From contig CAWGJU010000010.1 of NCBI GenBank assembly GCA_963822985.1, positions 62,001 through 126,000 on the forward strand: 64,000 nucleotides of DNA. The letters are read 5' to 3'. Below the pieces are notes generated by a model that was not told the DNA's origin, searched no databases, and saw only the letters and a list, made by a program, of their open reading frames with translations. Source of the stretch: Thermohalobaculum sp963822985 (GTDB taxonomy: Bacteria; Pseudomonadota; Alphaproteobacteria; Rhodobacterales; Rhodobacteraceae). Made by a program: the position numbers and the translations under genes. Below are positions 10,936 to 20,503 of this stretch, piece after piece. The stretch's first letter is position 1. Every line of letters begins with the position of its first letter.

Positions 10936-12141
10936 ATGATGCCCCACAAACCGGCCTCGACGGCGCTCGACCACATCCGGGTGCTCGACCTCACGCGCGT
11001 GCGCTCGGGCCCGACCTGCGTGCGCCAGCTCGCCGACTGGGGGGCCGACGCGATCAAGATCGAGATGCCGGCGGCGCTCGAGGCCGACGGCGCGCTCGGC
11101 GCCAGCCGCGCCACCGCCGACTTCCAGAACCTGCATCGCAACAAACGCTCGCTGACCCTCAACCTCAAGGAGGCCGAGGGCCTGCGCGTCTTCATGCGGC
11201 TGGTCCAGACGGCGGACGTCGATCGTCGAGAACTTCCGTCCTGACGTGAAAGAGCGGCTGGGAATCGGCTACGAGGCGCTCGCTTCCGTCAACCCGCGCA
11301 TCATCCTCGCCAGCATTTCGGGCTTCGGCCAGGACGGTCCCTATTCGAAGCGCCCGGGCTTCGACCAGATCGCGCAAGGCATGGGCGGGCTGATGTCGAT
11401 CACCGGCGAGCCGGGACGCGGCCCGATGCGCGTCGGCATCCCCGTCGCCGACCTGACCGCCGGCCATTTCGCCGCGCAGGGCATCCTGATCGCGCTGATC
11501 GAGCGCGAGAAATCCGGCCGGGGCCAGTGGCTGCACACCTCGCCTGCTGCAGGCGCAGATCGCCATGCTCGACTTCCAGGCGGCGCGCTACCTGGCCGAG
11601 GACGAGGTCGCGGGCCAGGTCGGCAACGACCACCCGACCTCGGTGCCGACCAGCCTCTACCCGTGCAGCGACGGCTGGGCCAACATCGCCGTCTCGGGCG
11701 AGGTGATCTGGAAGCGGTTCGCCCGAGCGATGGGGCACCCGAATGGATCGACGACCCCGACTACAAGGACCAGAAGGGCCGAACGGCGAACCGCGACCAA
11801 GCTGAACGCCGCGATCGCCGAGGCGACCGGGAAGATGACTGAAGACGGCCGAGCTGGTCGAGAGGCTGGCCGAGGCCGGCGTGCCCTGCGGCCCGGCCTA
11901 CAAGATGGACGAGGTCTTCGCCGACCCGCAGGTGCGCCATCTCGGCATGGCGGCCGACATCGACACCCTGCCCTTCGGCCCGACCCGGCTGGTCGCCCAG
12001 CCGGTCCGGCTGACGCGCACGCCCACCAGCATGGCCGTGCGCCCGCCCGACCGGGGCGAGCACACGCGACGAGATCCTGGCCGAGATCGGCCTCGACGCG
12101 TCCGAGATCGCCGAACTGCGAAGTCGCGGAACATCATCTGA
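10936..12141 (+). CDS. CaiB/BaiF (family III) CoA transferase (frameshifted)
   Basis: Family III CoA transferase of about 400 residues. Conserved pieces: the N-terminal IRVLDLTRVRSGPTCVRQLADWGADAIKIE with the catalytic-region pattern, IVENFRPDVKERLGIGYEAL, SGFGQDGPYSKRPGFDQIAQ and DHPTSVPTSLYPC. Frame breaks occur near 11220, 11545, 11750, 11850 and 12070. It is divergent from the TauD-like gene and followed by an enoyl-CoA hydratase in the same direction, so CoA activation followed by hydration of a carboxylic acid is likely. Confidence 0.8.
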
Positions 12142-12225
12142 TGTCGGGCGCCGCAGTGCCGCCCGGCCGCAACAGGCCCCCTCCCCGCCTGGCACGCAGG
12201 GATGGGAAGAGGGAGGAGAGCCGCA

Positions 12226-13015
12226 ATGACCGACAAGATGCTCGAGACGCCGCGACGGCGCCATCGGCCACCTGATCTTCAACCAGCCGGAGAAGCGCAA
12301 CGCCGTCAGCCTGGCGATGTGGGAGCGCGCGACCGAGATCCTCGAAGCGTTCGAGGCGGACCCCGCGATTCGCGTCGTCGTCCTCTCCGGCGCCGGCGGC
12401 AAGGCGTTCGTCTCGGGCGCCGACATATCCGAGTTCGAGGACAAGCGCGGCACCGCCGAGGCGCAGCAGCACTACAACGCCCGCACCGGCGCGGTCTACG
12501 AGCGCATCGAGCGCTTCCCGAAGCCCACGGTCGCGATGATCGACGGCTTCTGCATCGGCGGCGGGCTGAACCTGGCCTGCGTCTGCGACATCCGCATCGT
12601 GTTCGGAAAAGTCGCAGTTCGGCATGCCCGCCGCGCGCCTGGCGCTCGGCTATCCCTTCTCGGCGATCCGTCGGCTGGCCAACATCGTCGGCATCGCCAA
12701 TGCGCGCCACCTGATGTTCACGGCCGGCCGCATCGACGCCGCGCATGCGCTGCGCATCGGCCTGGTCCAGCAGGTCGTGCCCGAGGCCGAGACTGGAACG
12801 AGACCGTCGCCGACTATGCCGGCACGATCGCCGCGAACGCGCCGCTGACGGTCGCCGCGATGAAGTTCATCTCGACCCAGGTGCTGGCCGACCCGGCCGA
12901 GCGCGACCTCGCCCGCTGCGACGCGATGGTGGCCGCCTGCTTCGCCTCCGAGGACTTCAAGGAGGGCCGCCGCGCCTTCATGGAAAAGCGCAAGCCCGCG
13001 TTCCAGGGCCGCTGA
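12226..13015 (+). CDS. Enoyl-CoA hydratase/isomerase family protein (frameshifted)
   Basis: Crotonase-fold protein of about 262 residues; ATG at 12226 follows GGGAGGAG. The oxyanion-hole segments are FVSGADISEFE and DGFCIGGGLNLACVCDIRI, and the protein ends RRAFMEKRKPAFQGR as in many hydratases. Indels near 12250, 12610 and 12790. Pairs with the upstream CaiB-type transferase. Confidence 0.82.
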
Positions 13016-13150
13016 GAGCCCGGGCCTGATCCACACAACAGAGCCGCTGGCTGTCGGCCGGCTAGGCGCCGCGATCGCCGCATGCGGCTCCCCCCCCCCC
13101 ACCGGGGGAGGGCGCGGCGGGGGGCCTGCGCGGACAGCGGAAAGAGGACG

Positions 13151-15467
13151 ATGACCCAGTTCGCGCGCTTCCAGGGCCGGCTCGAAGACCGGCGCTTCGT
13201 CACCGGCACCGGGCGCTATGCCACCGACCTGACGGCGCCCGGCATGGCGCATGGCGCGATGGCGCGCGCCGACATCGCGCCCGGCCGGATCGTCTCGCTG
13301 GACGTCGAGGCGGCGCGCGCCGCGCCGGGCGTGCTGGCCGTCCTGACCGCCGCCGATCTGGCCGAAGCTGGCGGCCCGACCCACCTGCCCGCCGGCCCGA
13401 AGCTGCCGATGACGAATGGCGAGCCCGCCTTCCAGGCGGCCCGCCCGGTTTTGGCCATCGACCGCGTCCGCTATGTCGGCGAGGGGCTCGCTTTCATCGT
13501 CGCCGAGACGGCCGAGGCGGCGCGCGACGCCGCCGCGCTGGTCGAGGCCGAGATCGAGGAAGCTGCCCGCCGTCGTCACCGCGGCCGAGGCGCGCGCCGA
13601 GGGCGCGCCCGCCGTCTGGGACGAGGTGCCCGACAACGTCGCCTTCGTCTGGAGCAAGGGCGACCACGCCGCGGCTCAGGCGACGATCGACGCCGCGCCC
13701 CGGCAAGGTCAGCTCTGTCGAGCCAGGTCTCGCGCGTCGTCGTCCACCCGATGGAGCCGCGCGCCTGCCTCGGCCAGGTGACGCCCGAGGGGCGGCTGTT
13801 CCTGGAAAGCTGCTCGCAGTCGCCGCATCTGATCAAGGGCGCGATCGCCAACATCTTCAAGGTCGAGCCCGCCCAGGTGCGCGTCGTCACGCACGATGTC
13901 GGCGGCAGCTTCGGCATGAAGATCGCGCCCTATGTCGAGGACGTGCTGTGCCTCCATGCCGCCCGCACGCTCGGCCGGCCGGTGCGCTGGGTCGCCGACC
14001 GGACCGAGGCGAGCCTGGTCGACGACCACGGCCGCGACCTCCGCTTCGACGCGGCGCTCGGCTTCGACGACGAGGGCAACCTGCTCGGCCTGCGCGTCCA
14101 CTTCGACGCCAATATCGGCGCCTATCTGCAGGGCCGCTCGCTCGGCGGGCTCGGCAACATGGGCGGCATCTCGGGCGTCTACCGGATCGGCCCGACCGCC
14201 GCCGACACCTATGGCGTCTACACGCACACGCACACGACCGGCCCTTATCGCGGCGCGGGCCGGCCCGAGGCGACCTATTGCATCGAGCGGCTGATGGACC
14301 TCGCCGCCGCCGATCTCGGGGTCGAATCCGTTCGAGTTCCGCCGCCGCAACCTGGTGCCGTCTGAGGCGATGCCATGGAACACCGGCTTCATGTTCGAGT
14401 ACGACTGCGGCGAGTTCGAAGAGAACATGAAGAAAGCCGCGGAGCAGGCTGACTTGGCGGGTTTTTCGCAGCGCCGGCAGCGCGTCCGAGGCCAGCGGCC
14501 GGCTGCGCGGCATCGGCATCTCCAACCCGATCGAGGTCGCCGGCGGGCCGTTCGTCAACCCCGGCGCCGACCATTGCCGGATCACCGTGAACGGCGACGG
14601 CACGGTCACCATCCACCCCGGCGCCATGTCGGTCGGCCAGGGGCTGGAGACGGCATTCTCGGAATGGGTGGCGCGCGAGTTCGGCGTGCCGCTCGACAAG
14701 GTCGTCTACCGCCAGGGCGACACCGACGACCTGCCCGGCGGGCGCGGCTCGGGCGGCTCGGCCTCGGCGCCGACGGGCGGCTCGGCGCTGCGGCTCGCCA
14801 TGGACAAGGTGGTCGCCAAGGGGCGCGCAGCTCGCCGCCGACGATGCTCGAGGTGGCGCCGGCCGACGTCGAGTTCGAGGCCGGCCGGTTCCGCGTCGCC
14901 GGCACCGACCGCAGCGTCACCCTGCCCGAGCTGGCCGGAGCCGCGGCCGGCCGCGGCGAGACGCTGGACGGCCAGTCGCATTTCGAGCCGTCGAAGGTGA
15001 CCTTCCCGAACGGCTGCCACATCTGCGAGGTCGAGGTCGACCCCGAGACCGGTGTGACGTACGATCGAGCGCTACACGGTCGTCGAGGATGTCGGCCGGG
15101 CGCTGAACCCGACGCTGCTGACCGGCCAGATGCATGGCGGCGTCTGCCCAGGGCGCCGGCCAGGCGCTGCTCGAGCGCATGGTCTACGACGCCGGTGGCC
15201 AGCCGCTGACCGCGAGCTTCATGGACTATGCGATGCCGCGCGCCGACATGATGCCCGAGATCGACTTCACCATCCGCGAGGTGCCGACCGAGGTGAACCC
15301 GGTCGGCGCCAAGGGGGTCGGCGAGGCCGGCTCGGTCGGCTCGCTGGCGGCGACCGTCAACGCCGTCTGCAACGCGCTGGCGCCCGCTCGGCATCGCCCA
15401 TGTCGAGATGCCGCTGACGCCGGCGCGCGTCTGGGCGGCGATCCAGACGGCGAAGGAGAGCGCCTAG
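13151..15467 (+). CDS. Molybdenum hydroxylase large subunit (xanthine dehydrogenase/CoxL family), no partner subunits (frameshifted)
   Basis: Molybdopterin-binding large subunit, about 770 residues, the usual family length. Starts MTQFARFQGRLEDRRFVTGT; Mo-cofactor segments include HDVGGSFGMKIAPYVED, GPYRGAGRPEATY and, near the end, NPVGAKGVGEAGSVGS. The active-site loop has YRGAGR, not the form I CO dehydrogenase AYRCSFR, so this is not a form I CODH. The [2Fe-2S] small subunit and FAD medium subunit normally encoded alongside are absent. Frame breaks occur near 13560, 13700, 14330, 14460, 14825, 15060 and 15385. Confidence 0.85.
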
Positions 15468-15482
15468 GGTCGCCGGGCGTCC

Positions 15483-15533
15483 TTCCCGCGCAAGCGGGAA
15501 TCCGCGTTGAGATCCCCGCGGTCGCGGGGATGA
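15483..15533. repeat. Palindromic repeat, family B
   Basis: Two adjacent inverted repeats, TTCCCGCGCAAGCGGGAA (15483-15500) and ATCCCCGCGGTCGCGGGGAT, of the widespread GC-rich intergenic type. A related pair, in other order and orientation, lies at 21274-21337. Confidence 0.6.
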
Positions 15534-15580
15534 TGAGAGAAATGGCGGGCGCTCTGCCCGCTATGTCTGGGGAGGAAACC

Positions 15581-15922
15581 ATGCTGCTCGACGTCCGCAC
15601 CTATCGCTGCCGGCCCGGCACGATCGCCGCGCACCTGAAGCTCTACGACGAGCACGGGCAAGCGCCGCAGTTCCGCTGCCTCGGCACGCCGCTCTGCTTT
15701 CTCAAGACCGAGACGGGCGACCCGAACGAATACGTCCACATCTGGGTCTACGAGAACGCCGGCGACCGCGAGGCCAAGCGGGCCAAGCTTTGGGCGGACC
15801 CCGAATGGCTCGACTACACCAAGAAGTCGGCCGAGCTCGGCGCGCTGGTCGGCCAGTCGAACAAGCTGATGGCGCCGGCCGACTTCTGCCCGCTGGAAAC
15901 GGGACAAGTGACACGCGGCTGA
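15581..15922 (+). CDS. NIPSNAP-family protein
   Basis: 113-residue dimeric alpha/beta-barrel-type protein. ATG at 15581 follows GGGGAGGAAACC. Typical motifs: LLDVRTYRCRPGTIAAHLKL at the start, a central VHIWVYENAGDREAKRAKLW and WLDYTKKSAELGALVGQSNK. The family has no settled enzyme activity; members often lie beside catabolic operons, as here after the Mo hydroxylase. Confidence 0.8.
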   Translation: MLLDVRTYRCRPGTIAAHLKLYDEHGQAPQFRCLGTPLCFLKTETGDPNEYVHIWVYENAGDREAKRAKLWADPEWLDYTKKSAELGALVGQSNKLMAPADFCPLETGQVTRG

Positions 15923-15994
15923 GATTGTTCCTAGGGTCGGCATTCCGGGGCGCCGTCGACCGGGCGCACCCGGCAGAAGAGAGGAGGACCGTCC

Positions 15995-16212
15995 ATGGCA
16001 GAAAGCATCTACAAGGTCATCACGCTCGTCGGCACCAGCAGCGAGTCGCTGGGAGAGGGCGGCGGCCGCTGCGGTCGAGCGCGCCGCCCAGTCGCTGCGC
16101 GACCTGCGCGTCGCCGAGGTGATCGAGCAGGATCTGGTCATCGAGGGCGGCAAGGTGACGGCCTACCGCACCAAGGTGCGCATCTCGTTCAAATACGAGG
16201 GCGGCGCCTGAG
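15995..16212 (+). CDS. Dodecin (one frameshift)
   Basis: Small flavin-binding dodecin. ATG at 15995 follows GAGGAGG. MAESIYKVITLVGTSSES matches the dodecin N terminus; after one base of frame change near 16055 the rest reads AAQSLRDLRVAEVIEQDLVI and ends VRISFKYEGGA, giving about 72 residues. The tryptophan that stacks on the flavin in many dodecins (SESW) appears as Leu at the break point, so it cannot be judged until the indel is resolved. Confidence 0.85.
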
Positions 16213-16235
16213 CCCTACCAGAAGGAACGCCTTGT

Positions 16236-16256
16236 GCCCCGGCTCGGCCGGGGCAT
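16236..16256 (+). terminator. Hairpin after dodecin
   Basis: TGCCCCGG-CTCGG-CCGGGGCA, an 8-bp perfect GC stem 23 bases after the dodecin stop, followed by TCTT. It probably terminates between the convergent dodecin and EamA-type transporter genes. Confidence 0.5.
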
Positions 16257-16324
16257 CTTCCCGGGGGGGCGGGGATCGGCCCGTCTGCCCGGCGATGACG
16301 ACAGCGGCGATATGCCGCGCTAGC

Positions 16325-17251
16325 TTACCCGGACCCGGCCAGGGCCCGCGGCAGGCGCAGGAAGCCCAGCGCGATCGAGCCGAGCACCAGCGCCAGCGCC
16401 AGCCCCTTCTGCCAGCTCAGCGGCTCGCCCAGCAGCGCCACCGAGGACGACACCCCGACGAACGGCGCGAGCAGCGTCGCGATCGCGGCCAGCGACGCCG
16501 GCATCCGGCCGACGAGCGAGGTCCAGAGCGCATAGCAGACGATCATCGGGCACAGCAGGTGCCAGGTCCAGACCGCCGCCACCGGCCAGCTCAGGACCGG
16601 GTGGCGCCACCAGTCGAGATCGAATGCCAGCACCAGCGGCCAGCAGGCCAGCGCCGAGATCCCCAGGAACCAGACCGTCAGCGGCATCGGCGCCAGCGTG
16701 AAGCGCCCGGCCTTCATCGCCACCGTGCCGAGCGCCCAGGAGAACGCCGAGCCCAGCATCACCAGCGCGCCGGCCGGGGCGGCGACCAGCCCCGCCCAGT
16801 CCTCCGAGGCCAGAACCCCGATCCCCGCCATCCCCAGGCTCAGCGCCGCCACTCGCCGGCCGCTCATCCGCTCGCCCAGCAGCAGCGCCGAGAGCACGGC
16901 CGTCATCGCCGGCATGGTGTAGGCGATGATCGCGGCCCGCGACGCCTCGGTCAGCGTCTGGCCGATGATGACCAGAATGTTGAAGCCGAAGACCGAGAGC
17001 AGGCCCGTCAGCGCCATCCAGGGCAGCTCGGCCCGGGGCGGCACCAGCCGGTGCCCCAGACCACGCGCGGCCAGCGCCAGCACCGAGGCCGCACCCGTCA
17101 GCGCCACCGCACGGATCGTGAAGGGCGGCACCTCGGTCAGCATCACCTTCATGGCCGGCCAGTTCAGCCCCCAGAAAAGGCCGATCAGCACGATCGTGGC
17201 GAGCGTGCTGGTGCCGGCCTGGCGCGGCTCGGTCGCGGCGAGATCAGCCAT
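16325..17251 (-). CDS. EamA/DMT-family transporter
   Basis: 308-residue drug/metabolite transporter with ten hydrophobic segments arranged as two EamA repeats; the first begins LIGLFWGLNWPAMKVML and the second LGSAFSWALGTVAMKAGRF. No frame breaks. It converges on dodecin and is divergent from the MmgE/PrpD gene. Substrate unknown; metabolite or amino-acid export is typical. Confidence 0.85.
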   Translation of the reverse strand: MADLAATEPRQAGTSTLATIVLIGLFWGLNWPAMKVMLTEVPPFTIRAVALTGAASVLALAARGLGHRLVPPRAELPWMALTGLLSVFGFNILVIIGQTLTEASRAAIIAYTMPAMTAVLSALLLGERMSGRRVAALSLGMAGIGVLASEDWAGLVAAPAGALVMLGSAFSWALGTVAMKAGRFTLAPMPLTVWFLGISALACWPLVLAFDLDWWRHPVLSWPVAAVWTWHLLCPMIVCYALWTSLVGRMPASLAAIATLLAPFVGVSSSVALLGEPLSWQKGLALALVLGSIALGFLRLPRALAGSG

Positions 17252-17486
17252 GGTGGCTCGCCGGCGCGGGACCGGATGCGCGCCGAGGCATGGCCTCGAC
17301 GCCGGCCTGTCGGTCGACGCCGTCGCCGGGCGGCACAGAGGTTTGCATTTTCGAGGCTCCGCGAAAGGCTGGGGCCGGCAAGGCCCGGCGCTTCAGGCTT
17401 GACCGGACCCTATGCGCGCGGCCAGATCGGCTGCAACAGTCGCTGCAGAAGGCCGCCGGAACACTGGCGGAACATCGGGGCAGATC

Positions 17487-18932
17487 ATGACCGTGATCGA
17501 GCGCTTCGCCGTTTTCGCTACCGACCTCGCGGACCGGGCCGAGATTCCGGCCGAGGCGCTGGCCGAGGCCAAGCTCTGCCTGCTCGACTGGCTCGGCTGC
17601 GCGATCCCGGGCGCCGTCGAGCCGCCCGCCACGCTCCTCCGCCGTGCCCTCGGCTGCCCGCCATCCGCATTCGGCGCGCCGGGCAGCCTCGCCTCTTGTG
17701 GCGGAGGGATGGGGAGGAGGGCCCCGCCCCGATGCTTAGCCCGCCTTCTCCCCGACGGCGCCGCGGCCGACCCACGCACTGCCGCGCTGATCAACGGCAC
17801 CGCCTCGCACACGGTCGAGGTCGACGACATCTTCAGCCCCGGGCTCTACCATCCGGGCGTCGTCACCATCCCGGCGGCGCTCGCGCTGGCCGAGGCACGC
17901 GGCGCCGACGGCGCCCGCCTGCTCCGCGCCATCGTCGCCGGGTACGAGGTCGGCAACCGCATCGCCCGCGCGGTCAACCCCGCGCATTACGCGCATTGGC
18001 ACAGCACGGCGACCATCGGCCATTTCGGCGCTGCCGCGGCGGCGGCCGTCGTGCTCGGTCTCGACGCCGGCCGCACCGCGCACGCGCTGGCGACCGTCGC
18101 GACGATGGCCGCGGGGCTCCGCCACGCCTTCTCGGCCGACGCCATGTCCAAGCCGCTGCATGCCGGCCGCGCCGCCGAGGCGGGCGTGCTCGCGGCGCTC
18201 GCCGCGGCCGAGGGCGTGACCGGCGTCCCCGACATGCTCGAGGGCGCGCGCGGCTTTGGCGCTGCCATGTCAGGCGCCCCAGACTGGGACGCCGCTACCG
18301 CGACCCTCGGCACCGAGTGGACAATCCTCGCCACGACGCGCAAGGCACATGCCTGCTGCGGCCACAGCTTCGCCGCGCTCGACGCCATCGGCGCGCTGAT
18401 GCGCGAGCACGGGCTCGCGCCCGACGACATCACCGCCATCGAGGTCGGCGGCTACCGCGCCACCGTCGAGATCTGCGGCAACCCGCTGCCCCGCACCGCG
18501 GCCGAGGCGCGCTTCAGCCTGCCCTATTGCGCCGCCGCCCTGGCCCGCGCCGTCGAGGGGCCGGGCGCCGTCACTCCCGCGGCCTTCGCGGACGCGGCCC
18601 TGGCCGACCCCGCCATCCGGACGCTCGCGGCGCGCGTCTCGCTTGTCGTCGACGACGAGGCCGAGGCACGCTTCCCCGCGCTGCGCGGCGCCGTCGTCAC
18701 GATCCGCACGTCGGACGGTGGCGCGCTCGACCAGCGTCGCGCCACGCGCCGCGGCGATCCGGCCGACCCGCTGAGCGAGGCGGAGATCGCCGGGAAGTTC
18801 CACGCCCTCGCCGATCCGGTGATCGGCAGGGCGGCGGCGCGGGCGCTGGCCGAGGCGGTTTCCCGCATCGACTGCGCCGTCGATTGCACGCTGCCCCTCT
18901 CGCCGGGGCCGGGAACCCTCCACACCGCCTGA
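17487..18932 (+). CDS. MmgE/PrpD family protein
   Basis: 481-residue protein of the 2-methylcitrate dehydratase/cis-aconitate decarboxylase family. ATG at 17487. Family motifs: AALINGTASHTVEVDDIF, GYEVGNRIARAVNP, MSKPLHAGRAAEAGVLAA and KAHACCGHSFAALDA. Around residues 67-87 there is an unusual Gly/Arg/Cys-rich stretch (17680-17745) that looks like an in-frame insertion relative to the family. Substrate unclear; such proteins near CoA and organic-acid genes often dehydrate hydroxyacids. Confidence 0.82.
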   Translation: MTVIERFAVFATDLADRAEIPAEALAEAKLCLLDWLGCAIPGAVEPPATLLRRALGCPPSAFGAPGSLASCGGGMGRRAPPRCLARLLPDGAAADPRTAALINGTASHTVEVDDIFSPGLYHPGVVTIPAALALAEARGADGARLLRAIVAGYEVGNRIARAVNPAHYAHWHSTATIGHFGAAAAAAVVLGLDAGRTAHALATVATMAAGLRHAFSADAMSKPLHAGRAAEAGVLAALAAAEGVTGVPDMLEGARGFGAAMSGAPDWDAATATLGTEWTILATTRKAHACCGHSFAALDAIGALMREHGLAPDDITAIEVGGYRATVEICGNPLPRTAAEARFSLPYCAAALARAVEGPGAVTPAAFADAALADPAIRTLAARVSLVVDDEAEARFPALRGAVVTIRTSDGGALDQRRATRRGDPADPLSEAEIAGKFHALADPVIGRAAARALAEAVSRIDCAVDCTLPLSPGPGTLHTA

Positions 18933-19041
18933 GCCCGTCCATCCTGACTTGTGATGAAGTTCACAGCCCGCGCCTGTCCCACAGCGAGACAATGCGCCGA
19001 TGGAATCGCGTCTGTACCTTGAAAGACCGGAGGAATCGGCC

Positions 19042-19272
19042 GTGTTGCGGCGGAGCCAATGCAGTGCATGCGCGGGAAGCGGCGCCTGCCTCCGCTGCGG
19101 GGGCTTGGGCAGGGTGTGGAGCGCCGTGCACGGTCACGTGCATAACCAGCTATGCCCGGACTGCAGCGGCGTCGGCGGATGCAAGCTCTGCGGCGGACGT
19201 GGCAGATCGCGCGGGGCGATCGCCTTCGCCGTGTTCAGGCGCTGGCTGCCGGCCGGTCAGCCATCGCGCTGA
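19042..19272 (+). CDS. Small cysteine-rich zinc-ribbon-like protein
   Basis: 76-residue protein with two DnaJ-like motif pairs: CSACAGSGACLRCGG near the start and CPDCSGVGGCKLCGG in the middle, eight cysteines arranged as four CxxC pairs able to bind two zinc ions. I prefer GTG at 19042 because GGAGGAA lies six bases upstream; an in-frame ATG at 19000 has no such site. The C terminus is basic. No other domain is visible. It could be an RNA/protein-binding or redox accessory protein; no function is assigned. Confidence 0.6.
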   Translation: MLRRSQCSACAGSGACLRCGGLGRVWSAVHGHVHNQLCPDCSGVGGCKLCGGRGRSRGAIAFAVFRRWLPAGQPSR

Positions 19273-19283
19273 AGGCCGGCGCC

Positions 19284-20357
19284 TCAGGCGTTGCGGCCCT
19301 CGACCGCCGCCAGCACGGCGTCCGTTACCTCCCGCGTCGTGGCCTGGCCGCCCAGGTCGCGGGGCCGCGCGCGGCCGCCGGCCGTCACCTGCTCGATCGC
19401 CGTCATCAGCGCCCGCGCCGCGTCGGGCTCGCCCAGATGGTCGAGCAGCATCGCGCCCGACCAGAAGCTGCCGATCGGGTTGGCGATCCCCTGCCCCATA
19501 ATATCGAAGGCCGATCCATGGATCGGCTCGAACATGCTGGGATGGGCGCGCTCCGGGTTCAGGTTCGCCGTCGGCGCGAGCCCGAGCGAGCCCGTCAGCG
19601 CCGCCGCCAGATCACTCAGGATATCGGCATGCAGGTTCGTCGCCACCACGACGTCGATCGCCTGCGGCCTCAACACCATGCGCGTCGTCATGGCGTCGAC
19701 CAGCACCTTGTCGGTGGCGACGTCCGGGTACGCGTCCCGGATCGACCGGAAGACGTCGTCCCACATCACCATGCCGTGCCGCTGGGCGTTCGACTTCGTG
19801 ACCAGCGTCAAGTGCTTGCGCGGCCGGCTCCGCGCCAGCTCGAAGGCGAAGCGCTGGATCCTCTCCACGCCCTTGCGGGTGAAGACCGCGACGTCCATGC
19901 CGACCTCGTGGTCCATGCCCTGATGCGCCCGCCCGCCGGCGCCCGCATATTCGCCCTCGGAATTCTCGCGCACGATGATCCAGTCCAGATCGCCCGGGCC
20001 GACACCGCGCAGCGGGCTCTCAACGCCAGGCAGGACGCGCGCGGGCCGGACATTGGCGTACTGGTCGAAGGGCTGGCAGATGGCGAGCCGCAAGCCCCAG
20101 AGCGAGACGTGGTCCGGCACGCGCGGATCGCCGGCCGAGCCGAAATAGATCGCGTCGAACGGCCGGAGGCGTTCCAGCCCATCCGCCGGCATCATCGCGC
20201 CCGTCGCCAGGTACCGCTCCGAGCCCCAGTCGAAATGCTCGACGGCCAGCCCGAACCCCTCGCGCGCCGCCACCGCCCGCAGCACCTCGAGCCCGGCGGC
20301 GATCACCTCCGTGCCGATCCCGTCGCCGGGGATCGCCGCGATCCTGTATTCCCTCAT
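19284..20357 (-). CDS. ttuC: Tartrate dehydrogenase/decarboxylase-like (isocitrate/isopropylmalate dehydrogenase family)
   Basis: 357-residue NAD-dependent beta-decarboxylating dehydrogenase. Features: IAAIPGDGIGTEVIAAGLEV at the N terminus, FDQYANVRPARVLPGV, IVRENSEGEYAGAGG and the metal-binding DAMTTRMVLRP region, then GSAFDIMGQGIANPIGSFWS. The N-terminal HFDWGSERYLATGAMMPADG pattern is closer to tartrate dehydrogenases than to LeuB. Substrate could be tartrate, malate or another 2-hydroxyacid. The neighbouring LeuCD-like dehydratase (23.2-25.3 kb) may belong to the same C4/C6 acid metabolism. Confidence 0.78.
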   Translation of the reverse strand: MREYRIAAIPGDGIGTEVIAAGLEVLRAVAAREGFGLAVEHFDWGSERYLATGAMMPADGLERLRPFDAIYFGSAGDPRVPDHVSLWGLRLAICQPFDQYANVRPARVLPGVESPLRGVGPGDLDWIIVRENSEGEYAGAGGRAHQGMDHEVGMDVAVFTRKGVERIQRFAFELARSRPRKHLTLVTKSNAQRHGMVMWDDVFRSIRDAYPDVATDKVLVDAMTTRMVLRPQAIDVVVATNLHADILSDLAAALTGSLGLAPTANLNPERAHPSMFEPIHGSAFDIMGQGIANPIGSFWSGAMLLDHLGEPDAARALMTAIEQVTAGGRARPRDLGGQATTREVTDAVLAAVEGRNA

Positions 20358-20503
20358 CCCGCCTCGCTGTTACCGGCCGTTCCTCCCCCGGCATAGAGGC
20401 CATCCTTCAGCCGTGGGCAAGACTGTCTTCCGGGCGACCTTGCTTGCCGCCCCGCGCGGGCCGCGCCATGTCCGGAGCCGGATCGGAACGAAGGAGGCAG
20501 AAA

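Noticed and set aside
13151..15467. Calling the Mo hydroxylase a carbon monoxide dehydrogenase (coxL)
   Set aside because: The active-site loop is YRGAGR instead of the form I AYRCSFR, and coxM/coxS are missing.
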